Position numbers and translations under genes: made by a program | Assembly: GCF_008364685.1 (NCBI RefSeq) | Contig: NZ_VTTL01000009.1 | Coordinates: 238,993 to 302,992 of the forward strand | Source: Xanthobacter oligotrophicus | GTDB taxonomy: Bacteria; Pseudomonadota; Alphaproteobacteria; Rhizobiales; Xanthobacteraceae | DNA: 64,000 nucleotides | Direction of reading: 5' to 3' | The notes under the pieces: model-generated | What the model was told of the DNA's origin: nothing | Database searches by the model: none | What the model saw: the letters and a program-made list of their open reading frames with translations, nothing else | Shown: positions 29,130 to 38,501 of the stretch, in pieces | How positions within the stretch are numbered: the first letter of the stretch is position 1 | Layout of the letters: each line of letters opens with the position of its first letter

Positions 29130-29478
29130 CACCGCCTCCCCCGAAGCCAAGGCGTCATGTGCCGGTCTTGCGCCGATGCCTCAAGTCCCTGATGCCTCAA
29201 GTCCTTGATCTGGGGCGTCTTGACGCGCTTCCTCCGCGCGAAACCCCTTGAGCCCGACCTTAGAGCTGGATTCACCGCTCCGGTCGAGGTGTCACCCTTG
29301 CGTCCCGCTGCCGCCTGCGACCCACCGGGACCCCTGCCCATAGGTAATTGCTGTTTGGCTTTACGCTGTTACCGCATTGCAACAAAGGCTCTTCGCAGTG
29401 CGTGCGGGCGTGTGCTAGACTTTCGTTCGTGATCGTGCCCCATGGGGGTGCCGCAGTGGCAGAGGTCAAGCCGCGACC
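29130..29478. other. Intergenic region cobD/phosphoesterase with tandem repeat
   Basis: No gene is supported in these 349 bases. At 29175-29206 the 16-base unit GATGCCTCAAGTCCCT is repeated once in tandem with one change. The right part (about 29340-29440) is less GC-rich and probably holds the promoter of the phosphoesterase gene. Confidence 0.55.
29175..29206. repeat. 16-bp tandem direct repeat
   Basis: GATGCCTCAAGTCCCT at 29175-29190 is followed directly by GATGCCTCAAGTCCTT at 29191-29206 (15 of 16 identical), in the upstream region of cobD. Confidence 0.85.
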
Positions 29479-30234
29479 ATGGCAATGCTGAAGCTCCGCC
29501 CCAATCCTATGACTGAATCCGCTTTCGACCCGCCGGTGCCGCGCCTTCCGCCGCACAAGCGCGTCTATGCCGTCGGCGACATCCACGGTCACCTCGATCT
29601 GCTCAAGCGGCTGCAGGCGGCGATCGACGAGGACATGATCGTGCATCCGGGCGTCGATTGCATCGAGGTCTATCTGGGCGACTATGTGGACCGCGGCCCG
29701 AAGTCGGCGGCGGTCATCGACGCGCTGATCGAGCGCCAGACGAGCCGCAAGGCGGTGTGCATCAGCGGCAACCACGAGGCGGTGATGATCGACGCCCTCC
29801 TGTCGCGGGAGGCGTTTGCCCGCTGGCTGAAGATGGGCGGGCTCGAGACGGTCTTCTCCTATGTGGGCCACAGGCGCACCCTGGACGAGGGCACGCTCTG
29901 GAGCCAGTGGCGCGCGGCCGTTTCACCGGCGCATCTGGCGTTCCTGAAGCGGCTGTCCAGCCATTTCGTCTGCGGCGACTATCTGTTCGTCCATGCGGGA
30001 TTGCGCCCTGGCGTCGCGCTGGAGGACCAGAGCCGCGAGGACATGATGTGGATCCGGCGCGAGTTCCTCGACTGTCCCGACTGGCTGGGCCACTGCGTCG
30101 TGCACGGGCATACCCCGACCAAGCAGCCGGAGGTATTACCCAACCGGATCAATATCGACACCGGAGCCTATGCCTCTGGGCATCTGACCTGTCTGGTGCT
30201 CGAAGGCGCCGACTGTTTCCACATCACCACCTGA
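29479..30234 (+). CDS. Metallophosphoesterase, PPP-type serine/threonine phosphatase
   Basis: Calcineurin-like phosphoesterase, 251 residues, resembling bacterial PrpA/ApaH-type phosphatases. All metal-binding motifs are in order: VGDIHGH (residues 33-39), LGDYVDRGP, ISGNHE and, near the end, VHGHTPT followed by INIDTGAYA. A dinuclear metal centre and phosphatase activity are expected. Whether the substrate is a phosphoprotein or a dinucleotide cannot be decided from sequence. It stands alone between cobD and a polysaccharide export gene. Confidence 0.9.
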   Translation: MAMLKLRPNPMTESAFDPPVPRLPPHKRVYAVGDIHGHLDLLKRLQAAIDEDMIVHPGVDCIEVYLGDYVDRGPKSAAVIDALIERQTSRKAVCISGNHEAVMIDALLSREAFARWLKMGGLETVFSYVGHRRTLDEGTLWSQWRAAVSPAHLAFLKRLSSHFVCGDYLFVHAGLRPGVALEDQSREDMMWIRREFLDCPDWLGHCVVHGHTPTKQPEVLPNRINIDTGAYASGHLTCLVLEGADCFHITT

Positions 30235-30463
30235 GGCTCATGCGGCCTCCGGAACGCCTCGCGGAACGACAGGCCGATACCTCTTGGCTGGTGGTATCAT
30301 TTTGACTGTCTCGCGAGGAAACCCGCATCGTCACTTGTTGCTGCGATGCCACATGACTCTCGGAAACGCGTCGGCCCGGAGTGGATTCAACCGGACGGAG
30401 ATAGGCCGCTCCGGGACCATCATGGTAGGGATCACACGCGACGTCGTAAGGGGGTAATGGCCA

Positions 30464-31654
30464 GTGTTGCTCGTCCGAAAGAGTTGGTTCGACCGCCTTC
30501 GTTTCGCAGGCTGCGTCGCCATCGCTGCAGCCTTGGGCGGCTGCAATTTTCTTCCGGCTTCCGGCCCCTACAGCACAGAAGTGCGTAACCCGCAGACTCA
30601 GGACACGGATGGCGTCGGCTACAAGCTGGTGCCCATGACCATCGATGTGGTGCGCGTGCTTGCCACCACCGACAGCGAGGGGCTGATCGGCACCTTCCGC
30701 AATGACCGCAGGCCCATTCCCAACGTGAAGATCGGCGTCGGCGACGTGGTCGGCGTCTCCATCTTCGAGGCGTCCTCGGGAGGCCTGTTCATTCCGGCGG
30801 AAGCGGCCTCGCGCGCCGGCAATTTCGTCGACCTCCCCGACCAGTCGGTGGATCCCAACGGCCTCATCTCGGTGCCCTACGCCGGCCAGATCAAGGCCGT
30901 GGGGCTTTCGCCCTCCCAGGTGGAGAAGGAAATCGTCGACCGTCTGCGCAACCGCGCCATCGAGCCCCAGGCCGTGGTGACGGTGAAGACCCAGCGGTCC
31001 AACGCCGTGACCGTGACTGGCGAGTTGGAAACGCCGCTGCGCTTCCCGCTGACCTCCGCCGGCGAACGCATTCTCGACGCCGTCAGCCGCGGCGGCCGGG
31101 CCCAGGCCAAGGGCTACGACCTGATGGTCACGCTGCAGCGCGGCAACCGCGAGGCGACTATCAGCTTCAACCGCCTGATCCGCGAGCCGGCCAACAACAT
31201 CTATCTGCAGCCGGACGACACCATTTATGTGTTCAGCCGTCCGCGCACCTTCCTGGCCTTCGGCGCCACCGGCAAGCAGGGCCAGTTCAACTTCGGCGAA
31301 GACTCGATCAGCCTGAGCGAGGCCGCGGCCAAGGCCGAGGGCCTGCTCGACCAGCAGGCGGACCCGCAGTCGGTGTTCCTGTTCCGCATCGAGAACCGCG
31401 CCACGCTGGAGCGCATGGGCGTGGACGTGTCCACCATTCCGGACAAGCGGATCCCGACCATCTACACGGTCAATTTCCGCGAGCCGACTGGCTATCTGAT
31501 GTCCACCAAGGTCCCCATGCGGGACAAGGACATCATCTATATCGGCAATGCCGGGTCGGTGGAGCTGACGAAGTTCCTCAACCTGGTGCTGCTGGGGGCG
31601 ACCACCGCCCGCGAGATCGCGGACGCCAACAACCTGGTCTCTACCGCAAACTGA
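30464..31654 (+). CDS. Polysaccharide export outer-membrane lipoprotein (Wza/GumB-like)
   Basis: Outer-membrane polysaccharide secretin of the Poly_export family, 396 residues. A lipoprotein signal ends in the lipobox AALGGC with the lipidated cysteine at residue 27. The Poly_export domain (VKIGVGDVVGVSIFEASSGG) and soluble ligand-binding SLBB repeats (NAVTVTGELETPLRFPL, FLAFGATGKQGQF) follow. The start is a GTG at 30464 after a purine-rich GGGGG. No polymerase, flippase or glycosyltransferase genes of a capsule or exopolysaccharide operon are adjacent, so its partners must be elsewhere. Confidence 0.9.
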   Translation: MLLVRKSWFDRLRFAGCVAIAAALGGCNFLPASGPYSTEVRNPQTQDTDGVGYKLVPMTIDVVRVLATTDSEGLIGTFRNDRRPIPNVKIGVGDVVGVSIFEASSGGLFIPAEAASRAGNFVDLPDQSVDPNGLISVPYAGQIKAVGLSPSQVEKEIVDRLRNRAIEPQAVVTVKTQRSNAVTVTGELETPLRFPLTSAGERILDAVSRGGRAQAKGYDLMVTLQRGNREATISFNRLIREPANNIYLQPDDTIYVFSRPRTFLAFGATGKQGQFNFGEDSISLSEAAAKAEGLLDQQADPQSVFLFRIENRATLERMGVDVSTIPDKRIPTIYTVNFREPTGYLMSTKVPMRDKDIIYIGNAGSVELTKFLNLVLLGATTAREIADANNLVSTAN

Positions 31655-31686
31655 GCCCTGCCCCCAAAGGGGGCACTCCGCTCCAG

Positions 31687-31718
31687 CCAAGGCCGCGCCC
31701 CTCGGGACGCGGCCTTGG
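31687..31718 (+). terminator. Strong hairpin after polysaccharide export gene
   Basis: Eleven-base perfect stem, CCAAGGCCGCG with CGCGGCCTTGG, and a ten-base loop, 33 bases after the stop at 31654. No T-run follows, so it may slow rather than end transcription. A smaller GCCCCC-AAA-GGGGGC hairpin lies just before it. Confidence 0.5.
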
Positions 31719-31868
31719 CCGTTGTGAAGGTGGCGCGGGCCGTTGGGGTCTGCGGTCGGGCGGCGGCTTTGCGCGGGGCCGGCGCTCTCCGCTATGCTGG
31801 TCCGGCGTCGCGCGCGGATGGCGTGGCCGGTGGGCCGGCGCAGGGCGTGGAGCGGGGAGAAGCCTTTA

Positions 31869-33041
31869 ATGTTCATCGCCTTCTTCGAGGCGCTCAAGGC
31901 CGCCGGCGTGCCGGTCTCCGTGCGTGAATATCTCACGCTGATGGAGGCCATGGACCGCGACGTGGCCGGCCGGCAGGTGGATGCCTTCTACTATCTCGCC
32001 CGCGCCAGCCTGGTGAAGGACGAGCGCCACCTGGACCGCTTCGACCAGGTCTTCGGCCGCTGCTTCAAGGGCCTTGAAAGCGCCCTCGGCGAGGAAGGCC
32101 ATTCCATCCCCGAAGATTGGCTGAGGAAGCTCACGGAGAAGCACCTCACCGAGGAGGAGAAAGCCCAGATCGAGGCGCTGGGCGGGCTCGACAAGCTGCT
32201 GGAGACCTTGAAGCAGCGGCTGGAGGAGCAGAAGGGGCGCCACCAGGGCGGCTCCAAGTGGATCGGCACCGGCGGAACCTCGCCCTTCGGCGCCTACGGC
32301 TACAATCCCGAAGGCGTGCGCATCGGCCAGGATGGCAACCGCAATTTCCGCGCGGTGAAGGTCTGGGACAAGCGCGAGTTCAAGGACCTCGACGACACGG
32401 TCGAGCTTGGCACCCGCAACATCAAGGTGGCGCTGCGCCGCCTGCGCAAGTTCGCCCGCATCGGCGCGGCGGAGGAATTGGACCTCGACGGCACCATCCG
32501 CGAGACCGCCCGCCAGGGCTGGCTCGACGTGCGGCTGCGGCCGGAGCGGCGCAATGCGGTGAAGGTGCTGCTGTTCCTCGACGTGGGTGGCTCCATGGAC
32601 TGGCACGTGGCCCAGGTGGAGGAGCTGTTCTCCGCCGCCCGCGCCGAGTTCAAGCACCTCGAGCACTTCTACTTCCACAATTGCGTCTACGAGGGCGTGT
32701 GGAAATCCAACGTCCGGCGTGCCACCGAGCGCATCCCTTTGTTCAACGTGCTGCACACCTACCCGCACGACTACAAGCTGATCTTCGTGGGCGATGCCTC
32801 CATGAGCCCGTATGAAATTACCTATGCCAACGGCTCGGTGGAGCACAACAATGCCGAGCCGGGCAAGGTCTGGCTGGAGCGCCTCACCACCACCTATCCC
32901 AAGGCGGCGTGGCTCAATCCGGTGCCCGAGCCCCATTGGGGCTATACGGAATCCATCCGCCTCATGCGCCACCTCATGGACGGGCGCATGTTCCCGCTCA
33001 CCGTCGAGGGCATTGATGCCGCCATGCGGGAGCTGACGTGA
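31869..33041 (+). CDS. VWA-domain protein, CoxE-like (COG3825 type)
   Basis: Cytoplasmic von Willebrand factor A protein, 390 residues, of the CoxE-like family that usually partners a MoxR-type AAA ATPase to mature or remodel enzymes. The N-terminal helical part (MFIAFFEALKAAGVPVSVRE) is followed from about residue 215 by the VWA fold; its metal-site motif reads FLDVGGSMD, with Gly replacing the first Ser of the usual DxSxS. The ATG at 31869 has GGGGAGAAG before it. The MoxR ATPase is not adjacent. The stop overlaps the next gene's GTG by four bases. Confidence 0.82.
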   Translation: MFIAFFEALKAAGVPVSVREYLTLMEAMDRDVAGRQVDAFYYLARASLVKDERHLDRFDQVFGRCFKGLESALGEEGHSIPEDWLRKLTEKHLTEEEKAQIEALGGLDKLLETLKQRLEEQKGRHQGGSKWIGTGGTSPFGAYGYNPEGVRIGQDGNRNFRAVKVWDKREFKDLDDTVELGTRNIKVALRRLRKFARIGAAEELDLDGTIRETARQGWLDVRLRPERRNAVKVLLFLDVGGSMDWHVAQVEELFSAARAEFKHLEHFYFHNCVYEGVWKSNVRRATERIPLFNVLHTYPHDYKLIFVGDASMSPYEITYANGSVEHNNAEPGKVWLERLTTTYPKAAWLNPVPEPHWGYTESIRLMRHLMDGRMFPLTVEGIDAAMRELT

Positions 33042-33616
33042 GCGTGGCTTCCACCGTCGCCGCCTATGCCTGCTTTCCCCGCCTCGGCGGCGCCGGCGTG
33101 CGGCTCCAGCTCGCCCCGCCGGTGCTGGAGTTCGCGGTGGGTCCCAAGGAGGGGCGGCTTGCCCTGGCCGACGTGACCACCGTCACCCTGCGCTTCCTGC
33201 CGGCCAAGTTCGCGAACCATAGCTTCGAGATCGAGCTGTCCGGCCGCGACGGCACGAAGTTGAAGACGGGGTCCGCCTCGCGCATCTCGCTCACCGGCGT
33301 GCGCGACCAGGGGGCGGACTATGCGGCCTTCGTCCGGGCGCTGCATGCGGCGCTCGCGAAAGCGGGTAGTGGCGCCCGCTTCAGCGGCGGTTATGGGCCG
33401 TGGCGGTTTGCGCTGATGGTGGCGGTGGGGTTCGCGGCCCTCGCGGGGCTTGCCACGGTGCTGGGCTTCGCGGTCATGGAGAGGCAATGGAGCGTGGCGC
33501 TGTTCCTCGGCGCCATGGGGGCGTTCGTGGTCTGGCCCACGGCGCAGATGATCTGGCGCAATCGCCCGGTGCGCTACACGCCGGATGCCATTCCGGCGTA
33601 CCTACTGCCGGCGTGA
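33038..33616 (+). CDS. Uncharacterised membrane protein
   Basis: I do not recognise this 192-residue protein. The first 115 residues look like a soluble beta-rich domain (RLQLAPPVLEFAVGPKEGRL); two membrane helices follow (about 125-150 and 155-175, ALMVAVGFAALAGLATVLGF and WSVALFLGAMGAFVVWPTAQ). The GTG start overlaps the stop of the VWA gene as GTGA, so the two are translated together and may act together. Its 3' end overlaps the convergent DUF697 gene by 15 bases. Confidence 0.75.
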   Translation: MSVASTVAAYACFPRLGGAGVRLQLAPPVLEFAVGPKEGRLALADVTTVTLRFLPAKFANHSFEIELSGRDGTKLKTGSASRISLTGVRDQGADYAAFVRALHAALAKAGSGARFSGGYGPWRFALMVAVGFAALAGLATVLGFAVMERQWSVALFLGAMGAFVVWPTAQMIWRNRPVRYTPDAIPAYLLPA

Positions 33617-34612
33617 GGCCGCCGCCTCGTCCTCCTCGGCCTTGCGCAGCAGCCCGCCGGCCACATCCGCGAGGCGCGGCGCGGGCAGGGCGGTGAAGGG
33701 CAGGGGGCGGGTGACGGCGATGGCGGCGAGCCCGAGGCGTGCCGTGAGCAGCCCGTTCACCACCCCTTCGCCGAGCCGGGCCGACAGCCGCGCCGCCAGC
33801 CCCTGGCCCACGATCTGTTGCACCAGCGTGTCGCCGGCCGCCATGCCGCCGGTGATAGCGAGATGCCCCAGCACATGCTTCACCAGCCGAAACGTGCCCA
33901 ACGTTCCGGGCCGCCCGCCATAGAGCTGGGCGAGCCGGCGCATGAGGGTGACGGCGCTGTAGAGCACGAAGGCGAGGTCCACCGCCGCCCGCGGCGACAC
34001 GGCGGTGACCACGGAGACGTTGCGTGCCGCATCCGACACCATCTGCCGGGCGCGGGAATCAAGGCCCGCCAGCAAGGTGCGCTCGGACAGGCGCACCAGG
34101 TCCGCCCCGTCGATGATGCCGGTGAGGTGTCCCTCCAGGTCGGTGCGGGCCCGGGCGAGGGAGGGCGTCTCGGCCGACAGGCGCAGCACGTCGCGCACCA
34201 CGGCTTCGGCGAGGGCGCGGTCGTCCTCGGCAAGGGCCTTTTCGGCGTTGGCGCGGATAGCGTCGAGCTTGGTCAGCCGCGCCATCCCCGCCACCTCCCG
34301 CGCCACGATGGCGAGGGCGGCAGCCAGCAGCGCGGCGGTGAAGGCAAGGCCCACGTAGCCGAGCCATTCGGCGCGGGCGAACAGGTCGGCGATGAGCTGG
34401 CTGAGGCCCACATAGGCCATCAGGCTCAGCACGCCGCCCAGCGCCGACCAGAACAGGCCGGCCAGCGACAGGCCCCAACTGCGGCGCGGCTCGGGAACCG
34501 GCACAGGCAGGGGGAAGGCGGGTTCCGCCGGCTCCGGCGGCGCCATGGTGATGGCGGCTTCGTCGAGGCGGAAGACCTGCGGCCGGCGGGGGGGCGTGCG
34601 CTCGTCGCTCAT
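33602..34612 (-). CDS. YcjF/UPF0283-like inner-membrane protein (TIGR01620/DUF697)
   Basis: Membrane protein, 336 residues, of the UPF0283/YcjF family. A soluble N-terminal part rich in proline (PPEPAEPAFPLPVPVPEP) precedes two membrane helices (GLFWSALGGVLSLMAYVGLS and LGYVGLAFTAALLAAALAIV). A helical C-terminal domain resembling DUF697 follows (AARNVSVVTAVSPRAAVDLA, LAITGGMAAGDTLVQQIVG). The start at 34612 is chosen because MSDERTPPRRP matches the style of the family; the open frame extends to 34837 without plausible protein. The function is unknown; in enterobacteria the partner YcjX is a GTPase, not seen here. Confidence 0.8.
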   Translation of the reverse strand: MSDERTPPRRPQVFRLDEAAITMAPPEPAEPAFPLPVPVPEPRRSWGLSLAGLFWSALGGVLSLMAYVGLSQLIADLFARAEWLGYVGLAFTAALLAAALAIVAREVAGMARLTKLDAIRANAEKALAEDDRALAEAVVRDVLRLSAETPSLARARTDLEGHLTGIIDGADLVRLSERTLLAGLDSRARQMVSDAARNVSVVTAVSPRAAVDLAFVLYSAVTLMRRLAQLYGGRPGTLGTFRLVKHVLGHLAITGGMAAGDTLVQQIVGQGLAARLSARLGEGVVNGLLTARLGLAAIAVTRPLPFTALPAPRLADVAGGLLRKAEEDEAAASRRQ

Positions 34613-34835
34613 GCCCTTCAGATGTCCTTGAAGTGTGGCGGTTGCAAGCCCCTGTGCAAGCCCCGGCCGGCGCCGGCCCGGGGCGCCGGCCGCGCTCACA
34701 AGGCGGGGAGCGCGGCGAAGTGTGGCTTGCCCGAACGTCTCCGGCGGCCCATGAGGCAAAGCAACACGAGACGGTGCGTCGACGGGACGCCCGCCCGCCA
34801 CCGCCCGCGCGACAGAGGAGCTGCGACGAAGACCC

Positions 34836-35567
34836 ATGGCCGACGTGACCCTGCCCGCCGCCTTCCTCGCCGGCCTCGTGAGCTTCGTATCCCCCTGCGT
34901 GCTCCCCTTGGTGCCGCCCTACCTGTGCTTCCTCGGTGGCAGCACGCTGGACGACCTTGCCGGCGACGAGCCGGTGAAGGAGGTGGGGCGCCGGGCCATG
35001 GTGGGGGCGGTGCTGTTCGTGGCCGGCTTCAGCGTGGTGTTCGTGATGCTGGGGGCAGGCGCCTCGGCCATCGGCGACCTGCTGCGGGCGCATCTCGACG
35101 TGCTGTCCATCATCGCCGGCCTTGCCATCATCGTGATGGGGCTGAACTTCCTCGGCGTGTTCCGCATCCATCTGCTGCATCGCACCGCGCGGGCGCATGT
35201 GCATGAGCCCACCGGGATCTGGGGCGCCTTCGTGATGGGCCTCGCCTTCGCCTTCGGCTGGACGCCCTGCCTCGGCCCGGTGCTGGGCGCGATTCTCGCG
35301 GTGGCGGGGTCGGAGGCGACGGTCTCCAAGGGCGCGGGCCTGCTCGCCATCTATTCGCTGGGCCTCGGCGTTCCGTTCCTGCTGGCGGCGTTCGCGGTGC
35401 GGCCGTTCCTGAAAAGCCTCGTCCACATGCGCAAGGTGCTGCCGGTGGTGGAGAAGGCCATGGGCGCGCTGCTGGTGCTCACCGGCATCGCCTTCATGTC
35501 CGGCTGGATCGCCCATGCCAGCTACTGGCTCATCGAGACCTTCCCGGCGCTCTCGACGCTGGGGTGA
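34836..35567 (+). CDS. ccdA: Cytochrome c biogenesis / thiol reductant carrier CcdA
   Basis: Six-helix inner-membrane protein of the CcdA/DsbD family, 243 residues, which passes electrons from cytoplasmic thioredoxin to periplasmic thiols for cytochrome c maturation. The redox cysteine pair is at VSPCVLPLVPPYL and GWTPCLGPVLGAIL, at the starts of helices 1 and 4. The ATG at 34836 has GAGGAG 17 bases upstream, rather distant. It stands alone; a perfect 12-bp inverted repeat follows at 35661-35686. Confidence 0.93.
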   Translation: MADVTLPAAFLAGLVSFVSPCVLPLVPPYLCFLGGSTLDDLAGDEPVKEVGRRAMVGAVLFVAGFSVVFVMLGAGASAIGDLLRAHLDVLSIIAGLAIIVMGLNFLGVFRIHLLHRTARAHVHEPTGIWGAFVMGLAFAFGWTPCLGPVLGAILAVAGSEATVSKGAGLLAIYSLGLGVPFLLAAFAVRPFLKSLVHMRKVLPVVEKAMGALLVLTGIAFMSGWIAHASYWLIETFPALSTLG

Positions 35568-35660
35568 GGGGCCCCTGCCATTTCCGCCGGCAAGCGTGGC
35601 TAAAGGCCACCTCGCCGTTGCGCCATGCCGGACCTTCCGGGATACTCCGCGCCCGATCGA

Positions 35661-35686
35661 GTCTGGAGCCGGAACCGGCTCCAGAC
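35661..35686. repeat. Perfect 12-bp inverted repeat
   Basis: GTCTGGAGCCGG and its exact complement CCGGCTCCAGAC are separated only by AA. It lies 94 bases after ccdA and 88 before the next gene. No T-run follows, so it could be an operator, a dispersed palindromic element or a weak terminator. Confidence 0.85.
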
Positions 35687-35773
35687 TTCAAGACGGAGAC
35701 CGCGTGATCCGGCCAGCCTGTCCTGCATGCTGACCGGCGCGTGCTTCCGCGCAGCCAAGGGGCGTCCTTTCCC

Positions 35774-36505
35774 ATGAAGATCACCTGGTTCGGCCACGCC
35801 GCGTTCCGCCTCGACTTTGCGGACAAGGCGGTGCTCATCGATCCCTTCTTCACCGGCAATCCCAGCTTCCCCTCCACAGTGGAGGAGGCCTCCCGCGGGG
35901 TGACGCACATCCTGCTCACCCACGGCCATTCCGACCATGTGGGCGACACCGTCTCCCTGGTGGAGGATGCGGCCGACGCCAGCCGGACCCTGCCGGTGGT
36001 GGCCAATCCGGAGATCTGCGCCTATCTCGCCGCCAAGGGCGCCGGCAATGCCGGGCAGATGATGAACACCGGAGGCTCGCTGGATTGTGGCGGCTTCACC
36101 GTGACCATGGTGCGCGCCGACCATTCCTCGGGCGGCCCGGGCAGCCCCTCCGAATATCTCGGCAACCCCACCGGCCTCATCATCCGCGCGCCGGGCGAGC
36201 CCACCGTCTGGCACATGGGCGACACCGACATCTATTCCGACATGGCGCTGATGTGCGAGATCCACCGGCCCAAGGTGGTCTTCATCCCCATCGGCGACCG
36301 CTTCACCATGGGTCCTGCCGTGGCGGCGCTGGCGGTGAAGCGCTTCCTGCCGGGCGTCGAGGTCGTGGTGCCGTGCCATTACGGCTCCTTCCCCATCCTG
36401 GTGCAGGACGCCTCCTTCTTCGTGCAGGCATTGGCGGACCACCCGGTGAAGGTGGTCGTGCCAGGCCCCGGCGGGTCGTTCGACGCCACCATCACGCCGG
36501 CCTAG
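35774..36505 (+). CDS. UPF0173-family metal-dependent hydrolase
   Basis: Metallo-beta-lactamase-fold hydrolase of the UPF0173 (UlaG/RomA-like) family, 243 residues. Metal ligands are visible in LLTHGHSDHVGD and later histidines/aspartates in RADHSSGG, WHMGDTDIYSD and PCHYGSFPIL. The ATG at 35774 begins the conserved MKITWFGHAAFRLDF; an in-frame ATG at 35741 would add 11 residues of poor fit. The natural substrate of the family is not known. It stands upstream of coaD, with a 137-base gap. Confidence 0.88.
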   Translation: MKITWFGHAAFRLDFADKAVLIDPFFTGNPSFPSTVEEASRGVTHILLTHGHSDHVGDTVSLVEDAADASRTLPVVANPEICAYLAAKGAGNAGQMMNTGGSLDCGGFTVTMVRADHSSGGPGSPSEYLGNPTGLIIRAPGEPTVWHMGDTDIYSDMALMCEIHRPKVVFIPIGDRFTMGPAVAALAVKRFLPGVEVVVPCHYGSFPILVQDASFFVQALADHPVKVVVPGPGGSFDATITPA

Positions 36506-36642
36506 GGCAGGCACCCCCGCTCCACCCCGCTGGATCCGCCCTTGCCGGTTGCGTCTGGCCGTGCGGACGGCTACCCCTTCCGCCCCGAGAGGTGCGCCCG
36601 CAGAGGCGCCCCCCATGAGGTACGCCCCATGAAGAGCGCAGC

Positions 36643-37152
36643 ATGAGCGCACGCATGCCCCGCACCGCCATCTATGGCGGCTCGTTCGATCCGTTGACCA
36701 ACGGCCACCTGGACGTGGTGCGCTCCGCCTGTCGCCTCGCGGACCGGCTGGTGCTGGCGGTGGGCATCCATCCCGGCAAGGCGCCGCTGTTTTCTGCCGA
36801 GGAGCGGCTGGAGATGCTCACGGCGGTGTGCGGTCCCATCGCTGCGCAAGAGAATGCGACGCTGGAGGCCATCACCTTCGGCGATCTCATCACCTCCACC
36901 GCCCAGCGGCTCGGCGCGACGTTGCTCATCCGGGGCCTGCGCGACGGCACCGACCTTGATTACGAGATGCAGATGGCGGGCATGAACGGCGTGCTCGCCC
37001 CCGATATCCAGACCGTGTTTCTGCCCGCCTCGCCGCGGGTGCGCCCCATCACCGCCACGCTCGTGCGGCAGATCGCGGCCATGGGTGGCGACGTTTCCGC
37101 CTTCGTGCCGGCCGAAGTGCTGGCGCGCCTCAAGGACAAGTTCCCGCGCTGA
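36643..37152 (+). CDS. coaD: Phosphopantetheine adenylyltransferase
   Basis: CoaD, 169 residues, the fourth step of coenzyme A synthesis. The nucleotidyltransferase motif is [18 protein letters not shown] with the TxGH element TNGH, and the second signature is [20 protein letters not shown] near residues 127-146. [20 protein letters not shown] is also typical. ATG 36643 or 36655 could be the start. The secreted cyclophilin gene starts 45 bases after the stop. Confidence 0.96.
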   Translation: MSARMPRTAIYGGSFDPLTNGHLDVVRSACRLADRLVLAVGIHPGKAPLFSAEERLEMLTAVCGPIAAQENATLEAITFGDLITSTAQRLGATLLIRGLRDGTDLDYEMQMAGMNGVLAPDIQTVFLPASPRVRPITATLVRQIAAMGGDVSAFVPAEVLARLKDKFPR

Positions 37153-37197
37153 AGCACGGTTATCCGCCCCGACAGGGGCCGTTCGCAGGAGATCTTC

Positions 37198-37758
37198 ATG
37201 ACGCGTCTTTTGGGCCGCTTCCTCGCCGCAGCCCTGCTCGCCTTCGCCGTCGCGCTGCCGGCGGCCGCGCAGACCAAGCCCGATCCGCAGAACACCCTCT
37301 TTCTCGACACGCCCTATGGCCGCGTGGTCATCCAGCTGCGGCCAGACCTTGCGCCCAAGCATGTGGAACGCATGAAGACGCTGACCCGCGAGGGCTTCTA
37401 CAACAACGTCCCGTTCCACCGCGTCATCGACGGCTTCATGGCCCAGACCGGCGACGGCCTGCGCGGCGACGGCACCGGCGGTTCCAAATATCCCAACCTG
37501 CCGGCGGAATTCTCCTCCGTGCCGTTCAAGCGCGGCGTGGTGGGCATGGCGCGGGCCTCCTCGCCCGACAGCGCCAACTCGCAGTTCTTCATCATGTTCG
37601 ACGAGACCCCGAGCCTGAACAACCAGTACACCGTGGTGGGCCAGGTGGTGTCGGGCATGGAGTTCGTGGACAAGATCAAGAAGGGCTCAGGCTCGGGCGG
37701 CGTGGTGGCCGGCCCCGACCGCATCGTGAAGATGCAGGTGGCAGCCGACGCCAAGTGA
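37198..37758 (+). CDS. ppiA: Peptidyl-prolyl cis-trans isomerase, exported cyclophilin
   Basis: Periplasmic cyclophilin, 186 residues, which speeds proline isomerisation during folding. A signal peptide ends near PAAA-QTK (residues about 1-24). Cyclophilin motifs are [38 protein letters not shown] and TVVGQVVSGMEFVDKIKKG. The ATG at 37198 has AGGAGA nine bases upstream. It is followed by a second, cytoplasmic cyclophilin, an arrangement common in Rhizobiales. Confidence 0.94.
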   Translation: MTRLLGRFLAAALLAFAVALPAAAQTKPDPQNTLFLDTPYGRVVIQLRPDLAPKHVERMKTLTREGFYNNVPFHRVIDGFMAQTGDGLRGDGTGGSKYPNLPAEFSSVPFKRGVVGMARASSPDSANSQFFIMFDETPSLNNQYTVVGQVVSGMEFVDKIKKGSGSGGVVAGPDRIVKMQVAADAK

Positions 37759-37913
37759 GGGCGGCCAAGTGATGGTGGCCAAGGTATTCAGCTGACGTGA
37801 TTGCGTGCCGCACCGGTGGGCTCAGCCGATCGGTGCGGCTTTCTTGAGCCCCGGCACGGCCGGGCGGACGCGGCGGCCGGACCCTCCGGCGTCGCCTCGA
37901 AAGGATGAGACCC

Positions 37914-38372
37914 ATGAGTGACGAAGTTCTGGTTCTGGAGACCACCAAGGGGCCGGTGACCATCGCGTTCCGCCCGGACCTCGCTCCCGGCCACGTGGCC
38001 CGCATCAAGGAACTGGTGTCCACCGGCTTTTATGACGGCGTGCCGTTCCACCGCGTCATCGACGGCTTCATGGCCCAGACCGGCGATCCCACTGGCACCG
38101 GCATGGGCGGCTCGGGCAAGAAGCTGAAGGCCGAGTTCAACCGCCAGCCTCACATCCGCGGCACCGTCTCCATGGCGCGCGCGCAGAATCCCGATTCCGG
38201 CGACAGCCAGTTCTTCATCTGCTTCGGCGACGCCCGCTTCCTCGACGGCCAGTACACCGCCTGGGGCGAGGTGATCTCCGGCATGGAGAATGTGGACCTG
38301 ATCAAGCGCGGCGAGCCGGTGAAGGATCCCGACAAGATCGTCTCCGCCAAGCTCGCCCCCAAGGTGGCGTGA
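37914..38372 (+). CDS. ppiB: Peptidyl-prolyl cis-trans isomerase, cytoplasmic cyclophilin
   Basis: Cyclophilin without a signal peptide, 152 residues, for cytoplasmic folding. Motifs: [40 protein letters not shown] and [19 protein letters not shown]. The start is placed at the ATG 37914, where the fold begins; an ATG nine bases earlier is possible. It is a paralogue of the preceding gene. A strong terminator follows at 38422. Confidence 0.95.
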   Translation: MSDEVLVLETTKGPVTIAFRPDLAPGHVARIKELVSTGFYDGVPFHRVIDGFMAQTGDPTGTGMGGSGKKLKAEFNRQPHIRGTVSMARAQNPDSGDSQFFICFGDARFLDGQYTAWGEVISGMENVDLIKRGEPVKDPDKIVSAKLAPKVA

Positions 38373-38421
38373 TCTAAAAGCCTGCGCGAGGGTCGGCGTT
38401 AGCCGCTCACGTTCAAAAATG

Positions 38422-38449
38422 AAGGGCGCCCCAGGGGCGCCCTTTTTCT
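38422..38449 (+). terminator. Rho-independent terminator after ppiB
   Basis: Perfect 11-bp inverted repeat AAGGGCGCCCC and GGGGCGCCCTT around a single A, followed by TTT. It lies 50 bases after the ppiB stop and upstream of the convergent Anbu gene, which it could also serve. Confidence 0.9.
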
Positions 38450-38501
38450 TGCGACGTCCCGCGCGATGCGTGCCTTTTGGATTCCCATGGGGAACCTTCC
38501 G

